Of a stretch of 19,647 nucleotides of DNA, positions 10,392 through 18,664 are shown piece by piece; position 1 is the stretch's first letter; each line of letters starts with the position of its first letter. The notes beneath the pieces are model-generated. The model was not told the origin of the DNA, did not search any database, and saw only the letters and a program-made list of their open reading frames with translations. Location of the stretch: assembly GCA_903870955.1 (NCBI GenBank), contig CAIQEX010000425.1:1-19647 (forward strand), written 5' to 3'. A program made the position numbers and the translations under genes. The stretch is from an uncultured beta proteobacterium (GTDB lineage: Bacteria; Pseudomonadota; Gammaproteobacteria; Burkholderiales; Burkholderiaceae_C).

Positions 10392-11498
10392 TTAAATCCG
10401 CATCGGCATGACGACGTATTTAAAGGTCGCGTTATCGGGGATGGTGAACAGCGCCGAACTGTTGCCGTCGGTCAGCTCTACCGAGACCATGTCCTGGCTC
10501 ATGTTGGCCAAGGCGTCAATCAGGTAGGTCACGTTAAAGCCGATCTCGATGCTGTCGCCGCCGTAATCAATGTCGAGCTCGTCGACCGCTTCTTCCTGCT
10601 CGGCATTGTTGGAGGCCACGCGCAGGCTGCCAGGGTCGATGTTCAAACGCACACCCTTGAATTTATCGCTGGTCAAAATAGCCGTGCGTTGCAGCGTGGA
10701 CAGCAAAGCCGCGCGACCCAGGGTGATTTTGTTCTTGTGGTTTTTGGGGATGACGCGGTTGTAGTCGGGGAACTTGCCCTCAACCAGCTTGGTCACAAAC
10801 TCCATGCCATCAAAGCTGAACTTGGCCTGGTTGTTGGCAAATTGCATTTCGATGGCGCCGTCCGCGTCACTCAAAAGGCGCTGCAGTTCGATTACGGTTT
10901 TGCGCGGGAGAATGACTTCCTGCTTGGGTACTTCCACATCCAGCGTGGCAGAGGCAAAGGCCAGACGGTGACCGTCGGTGGCGACGAGGCTGAGTTGCTT
11001 GCCCTCCGCAACAAACAGGATGCCGTTCAGGTAGTAGCGGATGTCGTGCACAGCCATGGCAAACGCCACTTGGCCGAGCAGGTCTTTCAGTGTCTTTTGC
11101 GGCACGCTGAAAGCCGGACCGAAATTGGCCGATTCCTGCACCAGCGGGAAGTCTTCCGCCTGCATGGTCTGCAGCGTGAACTTGCTCTTGCCGCCCTTGA
11201 CAATGATCTTGCTTTGGTTGGACTCCAGCGACACGGTCTGATCCGACGGCATGGTGCGCAAAATGTCGATGAGTTTGCGTGCGCCGATGGTCGTGGTGAA
11301 GTTTCCGGTGTCGCCACCCAGATCGGCCGTAGTGCGGATCTGGATTTCCAAATCGCTGGTGGTGAGCTGGATCGACGTGCCTGATTTGCGCAACAACACG
11401 TTCGCCAGAATCGGCAATGTGTGGCGCCTCTCCACGATGCCAGCAACGGATTGCAGAACCGACAGAACTTTATCTTGCGTTGCCTTCAATACGATCAT
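10392..11498 (-). CDS. dnaN: DNA polymerase III beta subunit (sliding clamp)
   Basis: 368-residue beta clamp, close to the 366 of E. coli DnaN. It forms a ring-shaped dimer around DNA and tethers polymerase III and other clamp-binding proteins such as Hda. The three repeated clamp folds span roughly 1-120, 130-245 and 247-368. The N-terminus (MIVLKATQ, then LPILANVLL) and the C-terminal VVMPMRI are typical family signatures. The ATG at 11498 follows a modest purine-rich site. It lies 127 bases after dnaA on the same strand, in the usual origin order, so at least partial co-transcription with dnaA is likely. Nothing in the protein looks unusual. Confidence 0.97.
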   Translation of the reverse strand: MIVLKATQDKVLSVLQSVAGIVERRHTLPILANVLLRKSGTSIQLTTSDLEIQIRTTADLGGDTGNFTTTIGARKLIDILRTMPSDQTVSLESNQSKIIVKGGKSKFTLQTMQAEDFPLVQESANFGPAFSVPQKTLKDLLGQVAFAMAVHDIRYYLNGILFVAEGKQLSLVATDGHRLAFASATLDVEVPKQEVILPRKTVIELQRLLSDADGAIEMQFANNQAKFSFDGMEFVTKLVEGKFPDYNRVIPKNHKNKITLGRAALLSTLQRTAILTSDKFKGVRLNIDPGSLRVASNNAEQEEAVDELDIDYGGDSIEIGFNVTYLIDALANMSQDMVSVELTDGNSSALFTIPDNATFKYVVMPMRI

Positions 11499-11625
11499 TT
11501 CAATCTCTTTCAGAGTCTCTATACGCCACCTACATCCAATGCTGACGAGGCGGCTTTGTTAAATACCCGACATTTTCGCTGTTTTATGCGATTTTTACCG
11601 TCCAACTTAGCTTGTTTTTTGGTAG

Positions 11626-13038
11626 TTAGCCCTTCAGGGTCTGCTCCAAAACGTGCAATTGCTGGTTCAGTTCGGTCATTTGCTGGCGTTCACCGCCAAT
11701 TTTGCGTACCGCATGCAGCACCGTGGTGTGGTCACGTCCGCCGAACAGTTCCCCAATTTCGGGCAAACTTTTTTGCGTCAGTTCTTTCGCCAGGTACATG
11801 GCGATTTGACGCGGTCTTGCAATGCTGGCCGGGCGCTTCTTGGAATACATGTCCGCAACCTTGATCTTGTAATAATCGGCCACGGTTTTCTGGATGTTTT
11901 CCACCGAAATCTGACGGTTCTGTATGGACAGCAGATCACGCAGCGCTTCGCGCGCCAGGGCGATCGAAATCTCTTTCTGGTTAAAACGCGAATAGGCCAG
12001 GATTTTGCGCAAAGCGCCTTCCAGTTCGCGCACATTGGAGCGTACATTTTTGGCGACAAAAAATGCCACTTCCTCGGGCATTTCCGAACCTTCCACACGC
12101 GCCTTGTTTATCAGAATGGCCACCCGCATTTCCAGTTCGGGAGGCTCAATGGCGACCGTTAAACCGGAGTCAAAGCGCGATACCAGTCGCTCGTGAATAT
12201 CGGTCAGACCCTTCGGATAGGTGTCGCTGGTCATCACAATGTGCGACTTTTTGGTCAGCAGCGCTTCGAAAGCGTTAAAAAATTCTTCCTGCGTTCTGTC
12301 CTTGTTGGCAAAGAACTGCACGTCATCTATCAACAGCAAATCCAAAGAGTGGTAACGCTCCTTAAATTCGTCAAAAGTTTTGCGTTGATAGGCCTTAACC
12401 ACGTCCGAGACAAATTGTTCCGCGTGAATGTAGAGAACTTTGCTGCCAGGTTTGTCTTGCAACAAACGGTTCCCGACGGCATGCATCAAGTGGGTTTTAC
12501 CCAAGCCAACGCCGCCGTAAATGAACAAAGGGTTGTATAGATGGCCAGGCATGGTCGCCACATGCATGGCGGCGGCACGGGCCATTCGGTTCGCTGTGCC
12601 TTCCACCAGCGTCTCGAATGTGAGCATGCCGTTGAGGCGGTTTTTTGGCGTACCCACGTTGCGGTCTTCGCCGATTTCAACCGTGTCTTCAACCACCGGA
12701 ATATCTGCAGACGTTACAGAAAACTGAGGCCTGGCAACGGTTTCCCGAGGAGTAATGGCTAACTCTACAATTACGGCCTGGCCGTACAGCTTCTCCAGCA
12801 TGCCGGCAATGCGGCCACTGTATTGGGCTCTTACCCAGTCGAGTTTGAAGCGGTTCGCGACAAAGATCGTGATGCGGGAAAAGTCTTCATGCACATGGGC
12901 CTGCAACGGCTTTATCCATGTGTTGAATTGTTGTTCTGGTAGTTCTTGCGCCAGTTGGTCTACGCAACTTTGCCAAAGGCTTTGGCCAATGTCATGTGCT
13001 GCAGCCTGCTGGCTGCTAGTCGGTTGTCCCGCGGTCAT
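11626..13038 (-). CDS. dnaA: chromosomal replication initiator protein DnaA
   Basis: 470-residue initiator, similar to 467 in E. coli. It binds DnaA boxes at oriC, oligomerises with ATP, melts the origin and loads DnaB. Domain I (about 1-90) starts with a [26 protein letters not shown] segment. Domain II is short. The AAA+ domain has Walker [10 protein letters not shown] (175-183) and Walker B ending in DD (238-239). Domain IV at the C-terminus holds [11 protein letters not shown] (R435), the DnaA-box-reading helix-turn-helix signature. It is the first gene of the leftward block. Its upstream spacer contains two DnaA-box-like sites, one near the predicted -35 region, fitting the autorepression known for dnaA. 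Start at ATG 13038; about 10 residues precede the conserved part. Confidence 0.98.
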   Translation of the reverse strand: MTAGQPTSSQQAAAHDIGQSLWQSCVDQLAQELPEQQFNTWIKPLQAHVHEDFSRITIFVANRFKLDWVRAQYSGRIAGMLEKLYGQAVIVELAITPRETVARPQFSVTSADIPVVEDTVEIGEDRNVGTPKNRLNGMLTFETLVEGTANRMARAAAMHVATMPGHLYNPLFIYGGVGLGKTHLMHAVGNRLLQDKPGSKVLYIHAEQFVSDVVKAYQRKTFDEFKERYHSLDLLLIDDVQFFANKDRTQEEFFNAFEALLTKKSHIVMTSDTYPKGLTDIHERLVSRFDSGLTVAIEPPELEMRVAILINKARVEGSEMPEEVAFFVAKNVRSNVRELEGALRKILAYSRFNQKEISIALAREALRDLLSIQNRQISVENIQKTVADYYKIKVADMYSKKRPASIARPRQIAMYLAKELTQKSLPEIGELFGGRDHTTVLHAVRKIGGERQQMTELNQQLHVLEQTLKG

Positions 13039-13054
13039 TGTTGTTCTCAGCTTC

Positions 13055-13063
13055 TGTGGATAG
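13055..13063 (-). promoter_or_regulatory. DnaA box, one mismatch
   Basis: Read on the minus strand this is CTATCCACA, one base off the consensus TTATCCACA. It lies in the dnaA leader, 17 bases upstream of the dnaA start codon, so bound DnaA could block dnaA expression or contribute to origin assembly. Confidence 0.55.
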
Positions 13064-13084
13064 TTTTGTAATGCTGTGCACTCG

Positions 13085-13090
13085 ATTGTA
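13085..13090 (-). promoter_or_regulatory. candidate -10 element of the dnaA promoter
   Basis: On the minus strand this reads TACAAT, five of six matches to TATAAT, 46 bases before the dnaA ATG. No good -35 is seen. The perfect DnaA box occupies the position where one would be, which would suit direct autoregulation. Confidence 0.35.
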
Positions 13091-13103
13091 AATTATCAAA
13101 GCC

Positions 13104-13112
13104 TTATCCACA
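13104..13112 (+). promoter_or_regulatory. perfect DnaA box TTATCCACA
   Basis: Exact match to the high-affinity DnaA-box consensus, in the spacer between dnaA and rpmH. It sits inside the ATCAAAG/CTTTGAT inverted repeat and just upstream of the candidate dnaA -10 element. Confidence 0.8.
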
Positions 13113-13166
13113 TGCTGCGGTGCACACCTTTGATGGTGGCTTGGACAGCAAAATCTTGCACCGGTG

Positions 13167-13195
13167 TTGCTGAGATTCAGAAAATTTGCGATAAT
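13167..13195 (+). promoter_or_regulatory. candidate rpmH promoter with extended -10
   Basis: TTGCTG (13167-13172) and GATAAT (13190-13195) are separated by 17 bases. TG at 13187-13188 gives an extended -10 (TGCGATAAT). The -35 is weak, but the extended -10 is good. Start of transcription would fall around 13202, giving a leader of about 40 bases before rpmH. It probably drives the rpmH-rnpA-yidD-yidC string. Confidence 0.55.
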
Positions 13196-13240
13196 CGACG
13201 GTTTCCCTGATTGTTGTCGGGGTCCAGAGCAGAGATTCAA

Positions 13241-13375
13241 ATGAAACGCACATACCAACCTTCCAAAATTCGCCGCGCCCGTACCCACGGCTTTCTGGTT
13301 CGCATGAAGACCCGCGGTGGCCGCGCCGTGATCAATGCCCGCCGTGCCAAGGGCCGCAAGCGCCTGGCTGTCTAA
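13241..13375 (+). CDS. rpmH: 50S ribosomal protein L34
   Basis: 44-residue, Arg/Lys-rich protein of the large ribosomal subunit. The start [18 protein letters not shown] and the later [10 protein letters not shown] and KGRKRLAV match L34 throughout. It is the first gene of the rightward block and overlaps no neighbour. The dnaA/rpmH divergent pair is a hallmark of bacterial origin regions. The length is the usual 44-46 residues. Confidence 0.98.
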   Translation: MKRTYQPSKIRRARTHGFLVRMKTRGGRAVINARRAKGRKRLAV

Positions 13376-13444
13376 GCCTTCGCAAGTCATTTTGACCGGC
13401 CATTTCTTGGGGCACTTGCTTTGTCTCAGGAGGTTTCAGTTCTG

Positions 13445-13876
13445 GTGTGCTCCAACATGCAGCGGCTGAAAACCCGGCCTCAATTTCAGGCAGTTTTGTC
13501 TGGCAAGACCCTCGCCCGAACCGCGCACTTTGCATTGCACAGGACGGATCTGATTCTGGATGTACCTTCCGGGTCCAGTCCGCAAGCACCGCTTTTTTCG
13601 CACGCATGCGTCTGGTTGGGGGCTATGGTCCCCAAGCGATGGGCAAAAAGGGCCGTAACCCGCAATGCCATCAAGCGTCAGATCTACAACGTTAGCGCGC
13701 AATTTGAACCGCAATTGGGCATTGGTGCCCATGTGGTGCGTCTGCGCGCCGGTTTCGATCGCGTCCAGTTTGTAAGTGCGACCTCGGAAGCTCTCAAGAC
13801 GGCGGTGCGGTCTGAATTGCTCAGTTTGTTTGAGCGGGCTTGCCCTGCCGCGCCTGTTGTGCGCCCGAAGGAATAG
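13445..13876 (+). CDS. rnpA: ribonuclease P protein component
   Basis: 143-residue basic protein subunit of RNase P, which with the RnpB RNA trims the 5' leader of tRNA precursors. The family signature AKRAVTRNAIKRQIY lies mid-protein, and the N-terminal RLKTRPQFQAVL segment is typical. An AGGAGG site (13428-13433) rules out any start upstream of it and fits the GTG at 13445 with an 11-base gap. The ATG at 13457 (giving MQRLKTR, 139 residues) matches the usual family start but is 23 bases from the site, so both remain possible. It follows rpmH closely and ends 4 bases before yidD, as part of one operon. Confidence 0.93.
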   Translation: MCSNMQRLKTRPQFQAVLSGKTLARTAHFALHRTDLILDVPSGSSPQAPLFSHACVWLGAMVPKRWAKRAVTRNAIKRQIYNVSAQFEPQLGIGAHVVRLRAGFDRVQFVSATSEALKTAVRSELLSLFERACPAAPVVRPKE

Positions 13877-13880
13877 TGCG

Positions 13881-14147
13881 ATGCGCCACTTGCTTATGGG
13901 TGTCGTCAAGGCATACCGCCTTTTTTTGAGCCCCTGGTTAGGTTCTTCCTGCCGCTTTGAGCCGACTTGCTCCGTATACTCGCTGCGGGCTCTTGAGCAG
14001 CATGGTGCTGCGTGGGGCAGCTATCTCACGGTTGCGCGAATTGCGCGTTGCCACCCCTGGTGCGCTGGAGGTAGCGATCCCGTGCCCACAAAATCCCCGC
14101 GGCTTTTTGGCCGCCTGATTTCTCCGACTGAAAAGAAACACTCATGA
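13881..14147 (+). CDS. yidD: membrane protein insertion efficiency factor YidD
   Basis: 88-residue small inner-membrane-associated protein that helps YidC-dependent membrane protein insertion. The family pattern is clear: an amphipathic start (VVKAYRLFLSPWLG), then CRFEPTCSVYSLRALEQHG, then RIARCHPWCAGGSDPVP. The ATG at 13881 has GAAGGA (13867-13872) eight bases upstream, inside the end of rnpA. Its TGA overlaps the yidC ATG in an ATGA arrangement (14144-14147), indicating translational coupling with the insertase it assists. Confidence 0.95.
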   Translation: MRHLLMGVVKAYRLFLSPWLGSSCRFEPTCSVYSLRALEQHGAAWGSYLTVARIARCHPWCAGGSDPVPTKSPRLFGRLISPTEKKHS

Positions 14148-15853
14148 ACGATATCCGCCGCACCATTTTGTGGGTGATTTTTGGTTTTGCCATGGTGATG
14201 CTCTGGGACCAATGGCAGGTTTCCAATGGAAAAAAAGCCACGTTCTTTCCAGGTGCCATGCCGGTTGCCAGTGCACCCAAAACTGACGGCAAACCCGTTG
14301 TAAAAGACGCATCCGTCCCAGCGGCAGTCGTCGGTCAGGCCACTGTGCCGGTTGCCGCGCCCGCAGTGGCGCAAAGTTCCGTGCCCAAAGAACGCTTTGA
14401 CGTGACGACCGACGTACTCAAACTGACTCTGGACACCGAAGGTGGCTCACTGGTGCGTGCCGAGTTGCTGAAGTACGCCGATGCGCAAGACAAGTCCAAG
14501 AATTTCGTGTTGTTGGATGACAGCAAGGATCGCGTCTACATGGCGCAGTCCGGCGTGGTTGCCGGCAGCACCGGCGGTGTCTTCCCGACCCACAAGACGG
14601 TGATGACTGCCAGCGGCGCCCACGCACTGAAAGATGGCGAAAATGAGTTGGTCCTGACGTTCACGTCGCCTGATGTGGGCGGTATCAAACTTGTCAAGAC
14701 CTATACCTTGCGCCGTGGCGCTTACGACATTGCCGTGAAGCATGAGCTGATCAACACCTCGGCGACAGCCCAGGCACCTCAGTTGTACTTGCAACTCGTA
14801 CGTGACGGCAACAACCCAGCCGGCGGCTCGTCGTTCTATTCCACTTTCACCGGCCCTGCGGTCTATACCGATGCCAAAAAGTTCGAGAAGGTGGACTTTT
14901 CGGATATCAAAAAGAACAAGGCTGATTTTGAGAAGTCTGCTGCGAACGGCTATATCGCCATGGTCCAGCACTATTTCGCCAGCGCCTGGATTCTCCCGGA
15001 CGGCATTCAACGAAGCCTGTCCATGGACGCGGTGGACATTGGTGCCACCTTGGGCGACTGCTGCTACCGTGCAACCATGGTGGCGCCACTTGAATCACTG
15101 GCACCAGGTGCCAGCAAGTCAGTAGAAGCCAAACTGTTCGTAGGCCCGCAGGAAGAAAAAATGCTGGAGGCGCTGAGCCCAGGCCTGGAACTGCTGAAGG
15201 ACTACGGTCGCCTGACGATTCTGGCCAAGCCGCTGTACTGGTTGCTGGACAAGCTGCATAGCTTCATTCAAAACTGGGGCTGGTCCATCGTGGCGCTGGT
15301 GCTGCTGCTCAAGATTGCTTTCTACTGGCTCAACGCCAAGGCCTATTCCAGCATGGCCAAGATGAAGGCCATCAACCCCAAGATCATGGAAATGCGGGAG
15401 CGCCTGAAGGACAAGCCGCAACAAATGCAGCAGGAAATGATGCGCATTTATCGCGAAGAAAAGGTCAATCCCATGGGCGGCTGCTTCCCCATCATGATCC
15501 AGATTCCGGTTTTTATCGCCTTGTACTCGGTGTTGCTGGCCACGGTGGAAATGCGCAATGCCCCCTGGGCCTTGTGGATTCATGACCTGTCGGCACCGGA
15601 CCCGTATTACATCCTGCCGCTGTTCATGACCTTGACGACATTGCTGCAAACCTCGTTGAATCCCGCCCCGCCGGATCCGATGCAAGCCAAGATGATGTGG
15701 ATCATGCCGCTGGCTTTCAGCGTGATGTTCTTCTTCTTCCCATCTGGATTGGTGATGTACTGGATCACCAACAACGTGTTGTCGATTGCGCAGCAGTGGA
15801 TCATCAACACCCGTATGGGTGTGCCGCCCAAGTTCAATCTGCCGAAGTTCTAG
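14144..15853 (+). CDS. yidC: membrane protein insertase YidC
   Basis: 569-residue YidC/Oxa1/Alb3 insertase (E. coli: 548), which inserts and folds inner-membrane proteins alone or with SecYEG. It has an N-terminal membrane segment (about 5-22), a large periplasmic beta-sandwich (about 60-345), then the conserved membrane core. The core's segments lie at about 364-395, 448-470, 488-505 and 515-553. The Lys/Met-rich cytoplasmic loop between the second and third segments contains NPKIMEMRERLKDKPQQ, and the family NPMGGCFP motif precedes the third. It overlaps yidD by four bases and is followed 36 bases later by mnmE. The linker after the first membrane segment is Ala/Pro/Val-rich. The protein appears complete and ordinary. 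Confidence 0.97.
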   Translation: MNDIRRTILWVIFGFAMVMLWDQWQVSNGKKATFFPGAMPVASAPKTDGKPVVKDASVPAAVVGQATVPVAAPAVAQSSVPKERFDVTTDVLKLTLDTEGGSLVRAELLKYADAQDKSKNFVLLDDSKDRVYMAQSGVVAGSTGGVFPTHKTVMTASGAHALKDGENELVLTFTSPDVGGIKLVKTYTLRRGAYDIAVKHELINTSATAQAPQLYLQLVRDGNNPAGGSSFYSTFTGPAVYTDAKKFEKVDFSDIKKNKADFEKSAANGYIAMVQHYFASAWILPDGIQRSLSMDAVDIGATLGDCCYRATMVAPLESLAPGASKSVEAKLFVGPQEEKMLEALSPGLELLKDYGRLTILAKPLYWLLDKLHSFIQNWGWSIVALVLLLKIAFYWLNAKAYSSMAKMKAINPKIMEMRERLKDKPQQMQQEMMRIYREEKVNPMGGCFPIMIQIPVFIALYSVLLATVEMRNAPWALWIHDLSAPDPYYILPLFMTLTTLLQTSLNPAPPDPMQAKMMWIMPLAFSVMFFFFPSGLVMYWITNNVLSIAQQWIINTRMGVPPKFNLPKF

Positions 15854-15889
15854 GTACCCCCCGAAGCGCCTTCGGCGCTCCGGCGAAGT

Positions 15890-17293
15890 ATGTTGAGCCG
15901 TCACCACGATCCCATTCTGGCCATTGCCACGGCGCCTGGCCGCGGGGCGGTAGGCATTGTCCGGGTCAGCGGCAAGAATCTTCTCGCCCTCATTGACGCG
16001 CTGTTTGGCCGCAGCTTGCCGGCGCGCGAAGCCCTGTACCTTCCTTTTTGTGACGCTGCGGGCCTGGCGATCGACAAAGGCCTGGCGATATTTTTTCCTG
16101 CACCGCACTCCTTTACCGGAGAGGACGTGTTGGAACTTCAGGCCCATGGCGGGCCGCTGGTGTTGCAACTGTTGCTCGCGCGTTGCATCGAGGTGGCACA
16201 GCAATCTGATTCAAAGGGTGCGCCCGTGCTGCCGGGTTTGCGCCTGGCAAACGCAGGCGAGTTTTCCGAGCGCGCATTCCTCAACGACAAGATCGATCTG
16301 GCGCAGGCCGAAGCGATTGCCGACCTGATAGACGCCAGCACAGAGGCGGCAGCCCGTAGCGCGGCGCAGTCGTTGTCCGGCGCGTTTTCCAAAGAAATCC
16401 ATGCTCTGCGGGATGCCATCATCCATCTCCGTATGCTGGTGGAAGCCACCTTGGATTTTCCTGAAGAAGAGATCGACTTTTTGCAAAAGGCCGATGCCAA
16501 AGGCCAGTTGGATCGCATTCAAGCCGCATTCCAGTCCGTATTTGCCCGTGCCTCGCAAGGAGCACTGCTGAGGGAAGGCATCAAGGTGGTGATTGCCGGT
16601 CAGCCCAATGCCGGCAAGTCCTCTCTGCTCAATGCGCTGGCCGGGGCCGAACTGGCAATCGTCACGCCGATAGCCGGAACCACGCGCGATCGCGTGCAGG
16701 AGACCATACAAATTGAAGGCGTCCCGATTCATGTGATTGACACCGCAGGGTTGCGCGCCAGTGAAGACACGGTGGAGCAGATTGGCATTGCACGTGCCTG
16801 GGAGGCCATTGCCGCCGCCGATGTGGTCTTGTTTTTGCACGATCTGACGCGTTTGGATCAGGCCTCCTACCAAGCGGGTGACGCTGTAATTGCGGCAACA
16901 CTGCTGGACAAATTGCCAACGGCTGTGCCGGTCATCGACGTGTGGAACAAGGCCGATGTCATGACCTCTGCCACTGCTGAAAGCGGGGTGACGCTGAGTG
17001 CCAAAACGGGCACCGGCCTCGACGCATTGCGGCAGTCCCTGTTGCAAGCTGCCGGCTGGCAAGCCCCTGCTGGAGGCAGCTTTATTGCGCGTGAGCGCCA
17101 CCTACAAGCCTTGCGACGTGTTGACACCCATTGCCAGGAAGCCGCAACGCATTTGGCGTCTCGTGCGCAGGCGCTGGACCTGCTGGCGGAAGAACTGCGC
17201 TTGGCGCAAGGCGCCTTGAGCGAAATTACGGGCGAGTTCAGTTCAGACGATCTGCTGGGGGTGATTTTTTCGAAGTTTTGTATTGGCAAGTGA
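15890..17293 (+). CDS. mnmE: tRNA uridine-5-carboxymethylaminomethyl modification GTPase MnmE
   Basis: 467-residue GTPase (formerly TrmE) that works with MnmG to modify the wobble uridine U34 of certain tRNAs. The N-terminal folate-binding domain opens with [22 protein letters not shown]. The inserted G domain shows GQPNAGKS (237-244), DTAG (284-287) and NKAD (353-356). The protein ends in the invariant FCIGK, whose Cys is required for activity in this family. It starts at ATG 15890 with only a weak purine site. It follows yidC on the same strand, the classic order in this region. It lies 43 bases before a gene of unknown function. Confidence 0.97.
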   Translation: MLSRHHDPILAIATAPGRGAVGIVRVSGKNLLALIDALFGRSLPAREALYLPFCDAAGLAIDKGLAIFFPAPHSFTGEDVLELQAHGGPLVLQLLLARCIEVAQQSDSKGAPVLPGLRLANAGEFSERAFLNDKIDLAQAEAIADLIDASTEAAARSAAQSLSGAFSKEIHALRDAIIHLRMLVEATLDFPEEEIDFLQKADAKGQLDRIQAAFQSVFARASQGALLREGIKVVIAGQPNAGKSSLLNALAGAELAIVTPIAGTTRDRVQETIQIEGVPIHVIDTAGLRASEDTVEQIGIARAWEAIAAADVVLFLHDLTRLDQASYQAGDAVIAATLLDKLPTAVPVIDVWNKADVMTSATAESGVTLSAKTGTGLDALRQSLLQAAGWQAPAGGSFIARERHLQALRRVDTHCQEAATHLASRAQALDLLAEELRLAQGALSEITGEFSSDDLLGVIFSKFCIGK

Positions 17294-17336
17294 TTCGCTC
17301 TACACTGGGTCACTAGGGCAAATTCTCAATATACAT

Positions 17337-18044
17337 ATGTCATTCTTAAACTGGTTTGGCAAAAAGGGGTCGATACCTGAATCGGCTCAATCAGAACCCT
17401 CCGATATCGGTCAGTCCGACGCAACGGTGCCAGTTGACCGTTTTTTGTCGGCGACACCGGTTGCAGAACGGAGCCCGGCATCCACCCTCAGCAAAAATGA
17501 ACGCTTGGAAAGACGGGAATTGTTGTATGCCGTGGTGCGTGAAAGCATGACCGCTGCCGGAGTTCTGTCCTCCACTTACAAGTTCAAAGTGTTGTCGCTG
17601 GATTCAAATACCAGCCAGTACCTGATCATGATGGACTTGCCTCGCGAGCACTTGGCTGACCCGGGGCACTTTGCGGAGATCGAGGGTGCCATCGCACGCA
17701 GTGCAAAAGATCGCTATGACATTCTGGTGACGGCGGTTTATTGGCGCGTCAATGATTTGGTAACTGCTGGATCCGGCGCTGCGCATGGAGTGCAGCGCGC
17801 GGCGCAAGTCCAAAGCGTCGAAATCGCCCAGGAGCCCGTGCCGATTGCTCCGGTGGCCAGTGTGGGTCCCTTTGCTCCCATTCAGGACGAAGAAGTGTTG
17901 GCATTCAAGAAGGCGGTGGCCTCAGGTGCCAGTGCTGCCTCTGTCATACCGCGCGTTGAACCGGTTCATTCTGGTCGCCGTAAACCGGCGCCCATTCCGG
18001 ATTTCTCCGATACCGAACCGTTTGACCCCAATTCGCCGCCGTGA
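17337..18044 (+). CDS. protein of unknown function
   Basis: 235-residue protein that I do not recognise. It begins MSFLNWFGKKG, an aromatic/basic segment that could touch a membrane or partner, followed by a Ser/Pro/Asp-rich linker to about residue 55. The central part (about 60-140) looks folded and well conserved in style: a charged helix (ERLERRELLYAVVRESM), then alternating beta-like strands with YKFKVLSLD, YLIMMDLP and ILVTAVYWRV. The C-terminal third is Ala/Pro-rich and low in complexity. No signal peptide, membrane helix or catalytic motif is seen. The ATG at 17337 lacks a good ribosome-binding site. A TTG at 17283 would add 18 residues and overlap mnmE, and is less likely. It may be co-transcribed with mnmE, but nothing ties it functionally to its neighbours. 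Confidence 0.75.
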   Translation: MSFLNWFGKKGSIPESAQSEPSDIGQSDATVPVDRFLSATPVAERSPASTLSKNERLERRELLYAVVRESMTAAGVLSSTYKFKVLSLDSNTSQYLIMMDLPREHLADPGHFAEIEGAIARSAKDRYDILVTAVYWRVNDLVTAGSGAAHGVQRAAQVQSVEIAQEPVPIAPVASVGPFAPIQDEEVLAFKKAVASGASAASVIPRVEPVHSGRRKPAPIPDFSDTEPFDPNSPP

Positions 18045-18088
18045 AAATCCCCATCGTTCCGCGATGAAGCGCAACGCTGGCCAGCAGG

Positions 18089-18643
18089 CTAGTGGCCTGC
18101 GAAATCCACCAGCGTAAACAGTGACAAACCCGATTCGCGCAGCTTGTTGGATCCCCCAAGTTCAGGCAAATCGACAATGGCGGCGCCTTCCGTCACGATC
18201 GCACCTTGGCGTTCAAGCAAGCGACGGCCAGCCATCATGGTGCCGCCTGTCGCAATCAGGTCGTCGATCAGCAAAACGCGCTGGCCTGGCTTGACCGCAT
18301 CGGTATGCAGCTCTACGGTGGCACTTCCGTATTCCAATTCATAGGTTTCTTCCACCGTGGTGAAGGGCAGCTTGCCCTTCTTGCGAATAGGCACAAAGCC
18401 CACGTTGAGTTCATAGGCCACCACGGCACCGATGATGAAGCCGCGTGCGTCCAGTCCGGCCACGATATCGGGCCGGAGTTCGGGTTCCATATAGCGGTGC
18501 ACAAAGGCGTCAATCAGCACCCGGAAGACTCGGGCATTCTGCAGCAGCGGGGTAATGTCGCGGAACTGCACACCCGGCGCCGGCCAGTCGGGCACGGTAC
18601 GAATGTTGTCACGCAGGTATTGGTTCACGCTGATGTGTTGCAT
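18089..18643 (-). CDS. apt: adenine phosphoribosyltransferase
   Basis: 184-residue purine salvage enzyme that makes AMP and pyrophosphate from adenine and PRPP in the cytoplasm. The N-terminal segment with [12 protein letters not shown] and the ARGF motif are typical of Apt. The PRPP-binding loop [14 protein letters not shown] lies around 123-136, with the acidic pair at 127-128. ATG 18643 has AAGG six bases upstream. A TTG at 18658 would only add five residues ahead of the family start. It lies 21 bases after the antiporter gene on the same strand, so the two are probably co-transcribed. It converges on the unknown gene to its left, with 44 bases between them and no clear terminator. Confidence 0.96.
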   Translation of the reverse strand: MQHISVNQYLRDNIRTVPDWPAPGVQFRDITPLLQNARVFRVLIDAFVHRYMEPELRPDIVAGLDARGFIIGAVVAYELNVGFVPIRKKGKLPFTTVEETYELEYGSATVELHTDAVKPGQRVLLIDDLIATGGTMMAGRRLLERQGAIVTEGAAIVDLPELGGSNKLRESGLSLFTLVDFAGH

Positions 18644-18664
18644 AGGGAGCCTTGGCAATAAGAG

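Larger units (their letters stand above)
13039..13240. other. dnaA-rpmH divergent spacer, candidate oriC / dnaA control region
   Basis: This 202-base spacer separates the leftward dnaA and rightward rpmH. It contains a perfect DnaA box TTATCCACA (13104-13112) and an opposite-strand box TGTGGATAG (13055-13063) with one mismatch. Between and beside them is A+T-rich DNA around 13064-13100. ATCAAAG (13095-13101) and CTTTGAT (13128-13134) form an inverted repeat around the perfect box. In many Burkholderiales the origin lies next to dnaA in this position. With only two recognisable boxes, the origin call is tentative, and the spacer may simply be the dnaA regulatory region. Confidence 0.5.

Noticed and set aside
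13421..13444. Upstream TTG start for rnpA at 13421
   Set aside because: It lies upstream of the AGGAGG site itself, so that site could not serve it, and the added residues are outside the family alignment.
15865..15879. Small hairpin AGCGCC-TTC-GGCGCT between yidC and mnmE
   Set aside because: Six-base stem with a short loop and no T-run. Too weak to call a terminator, and the genes are probably read through.
17278..17306. Possible promoter TTGTAT-17-TACACT at the end of mnmE for the unknown gene
   Set aside because: The -35 matches only three of six consensus positions and there is no supporting feature; chance level.
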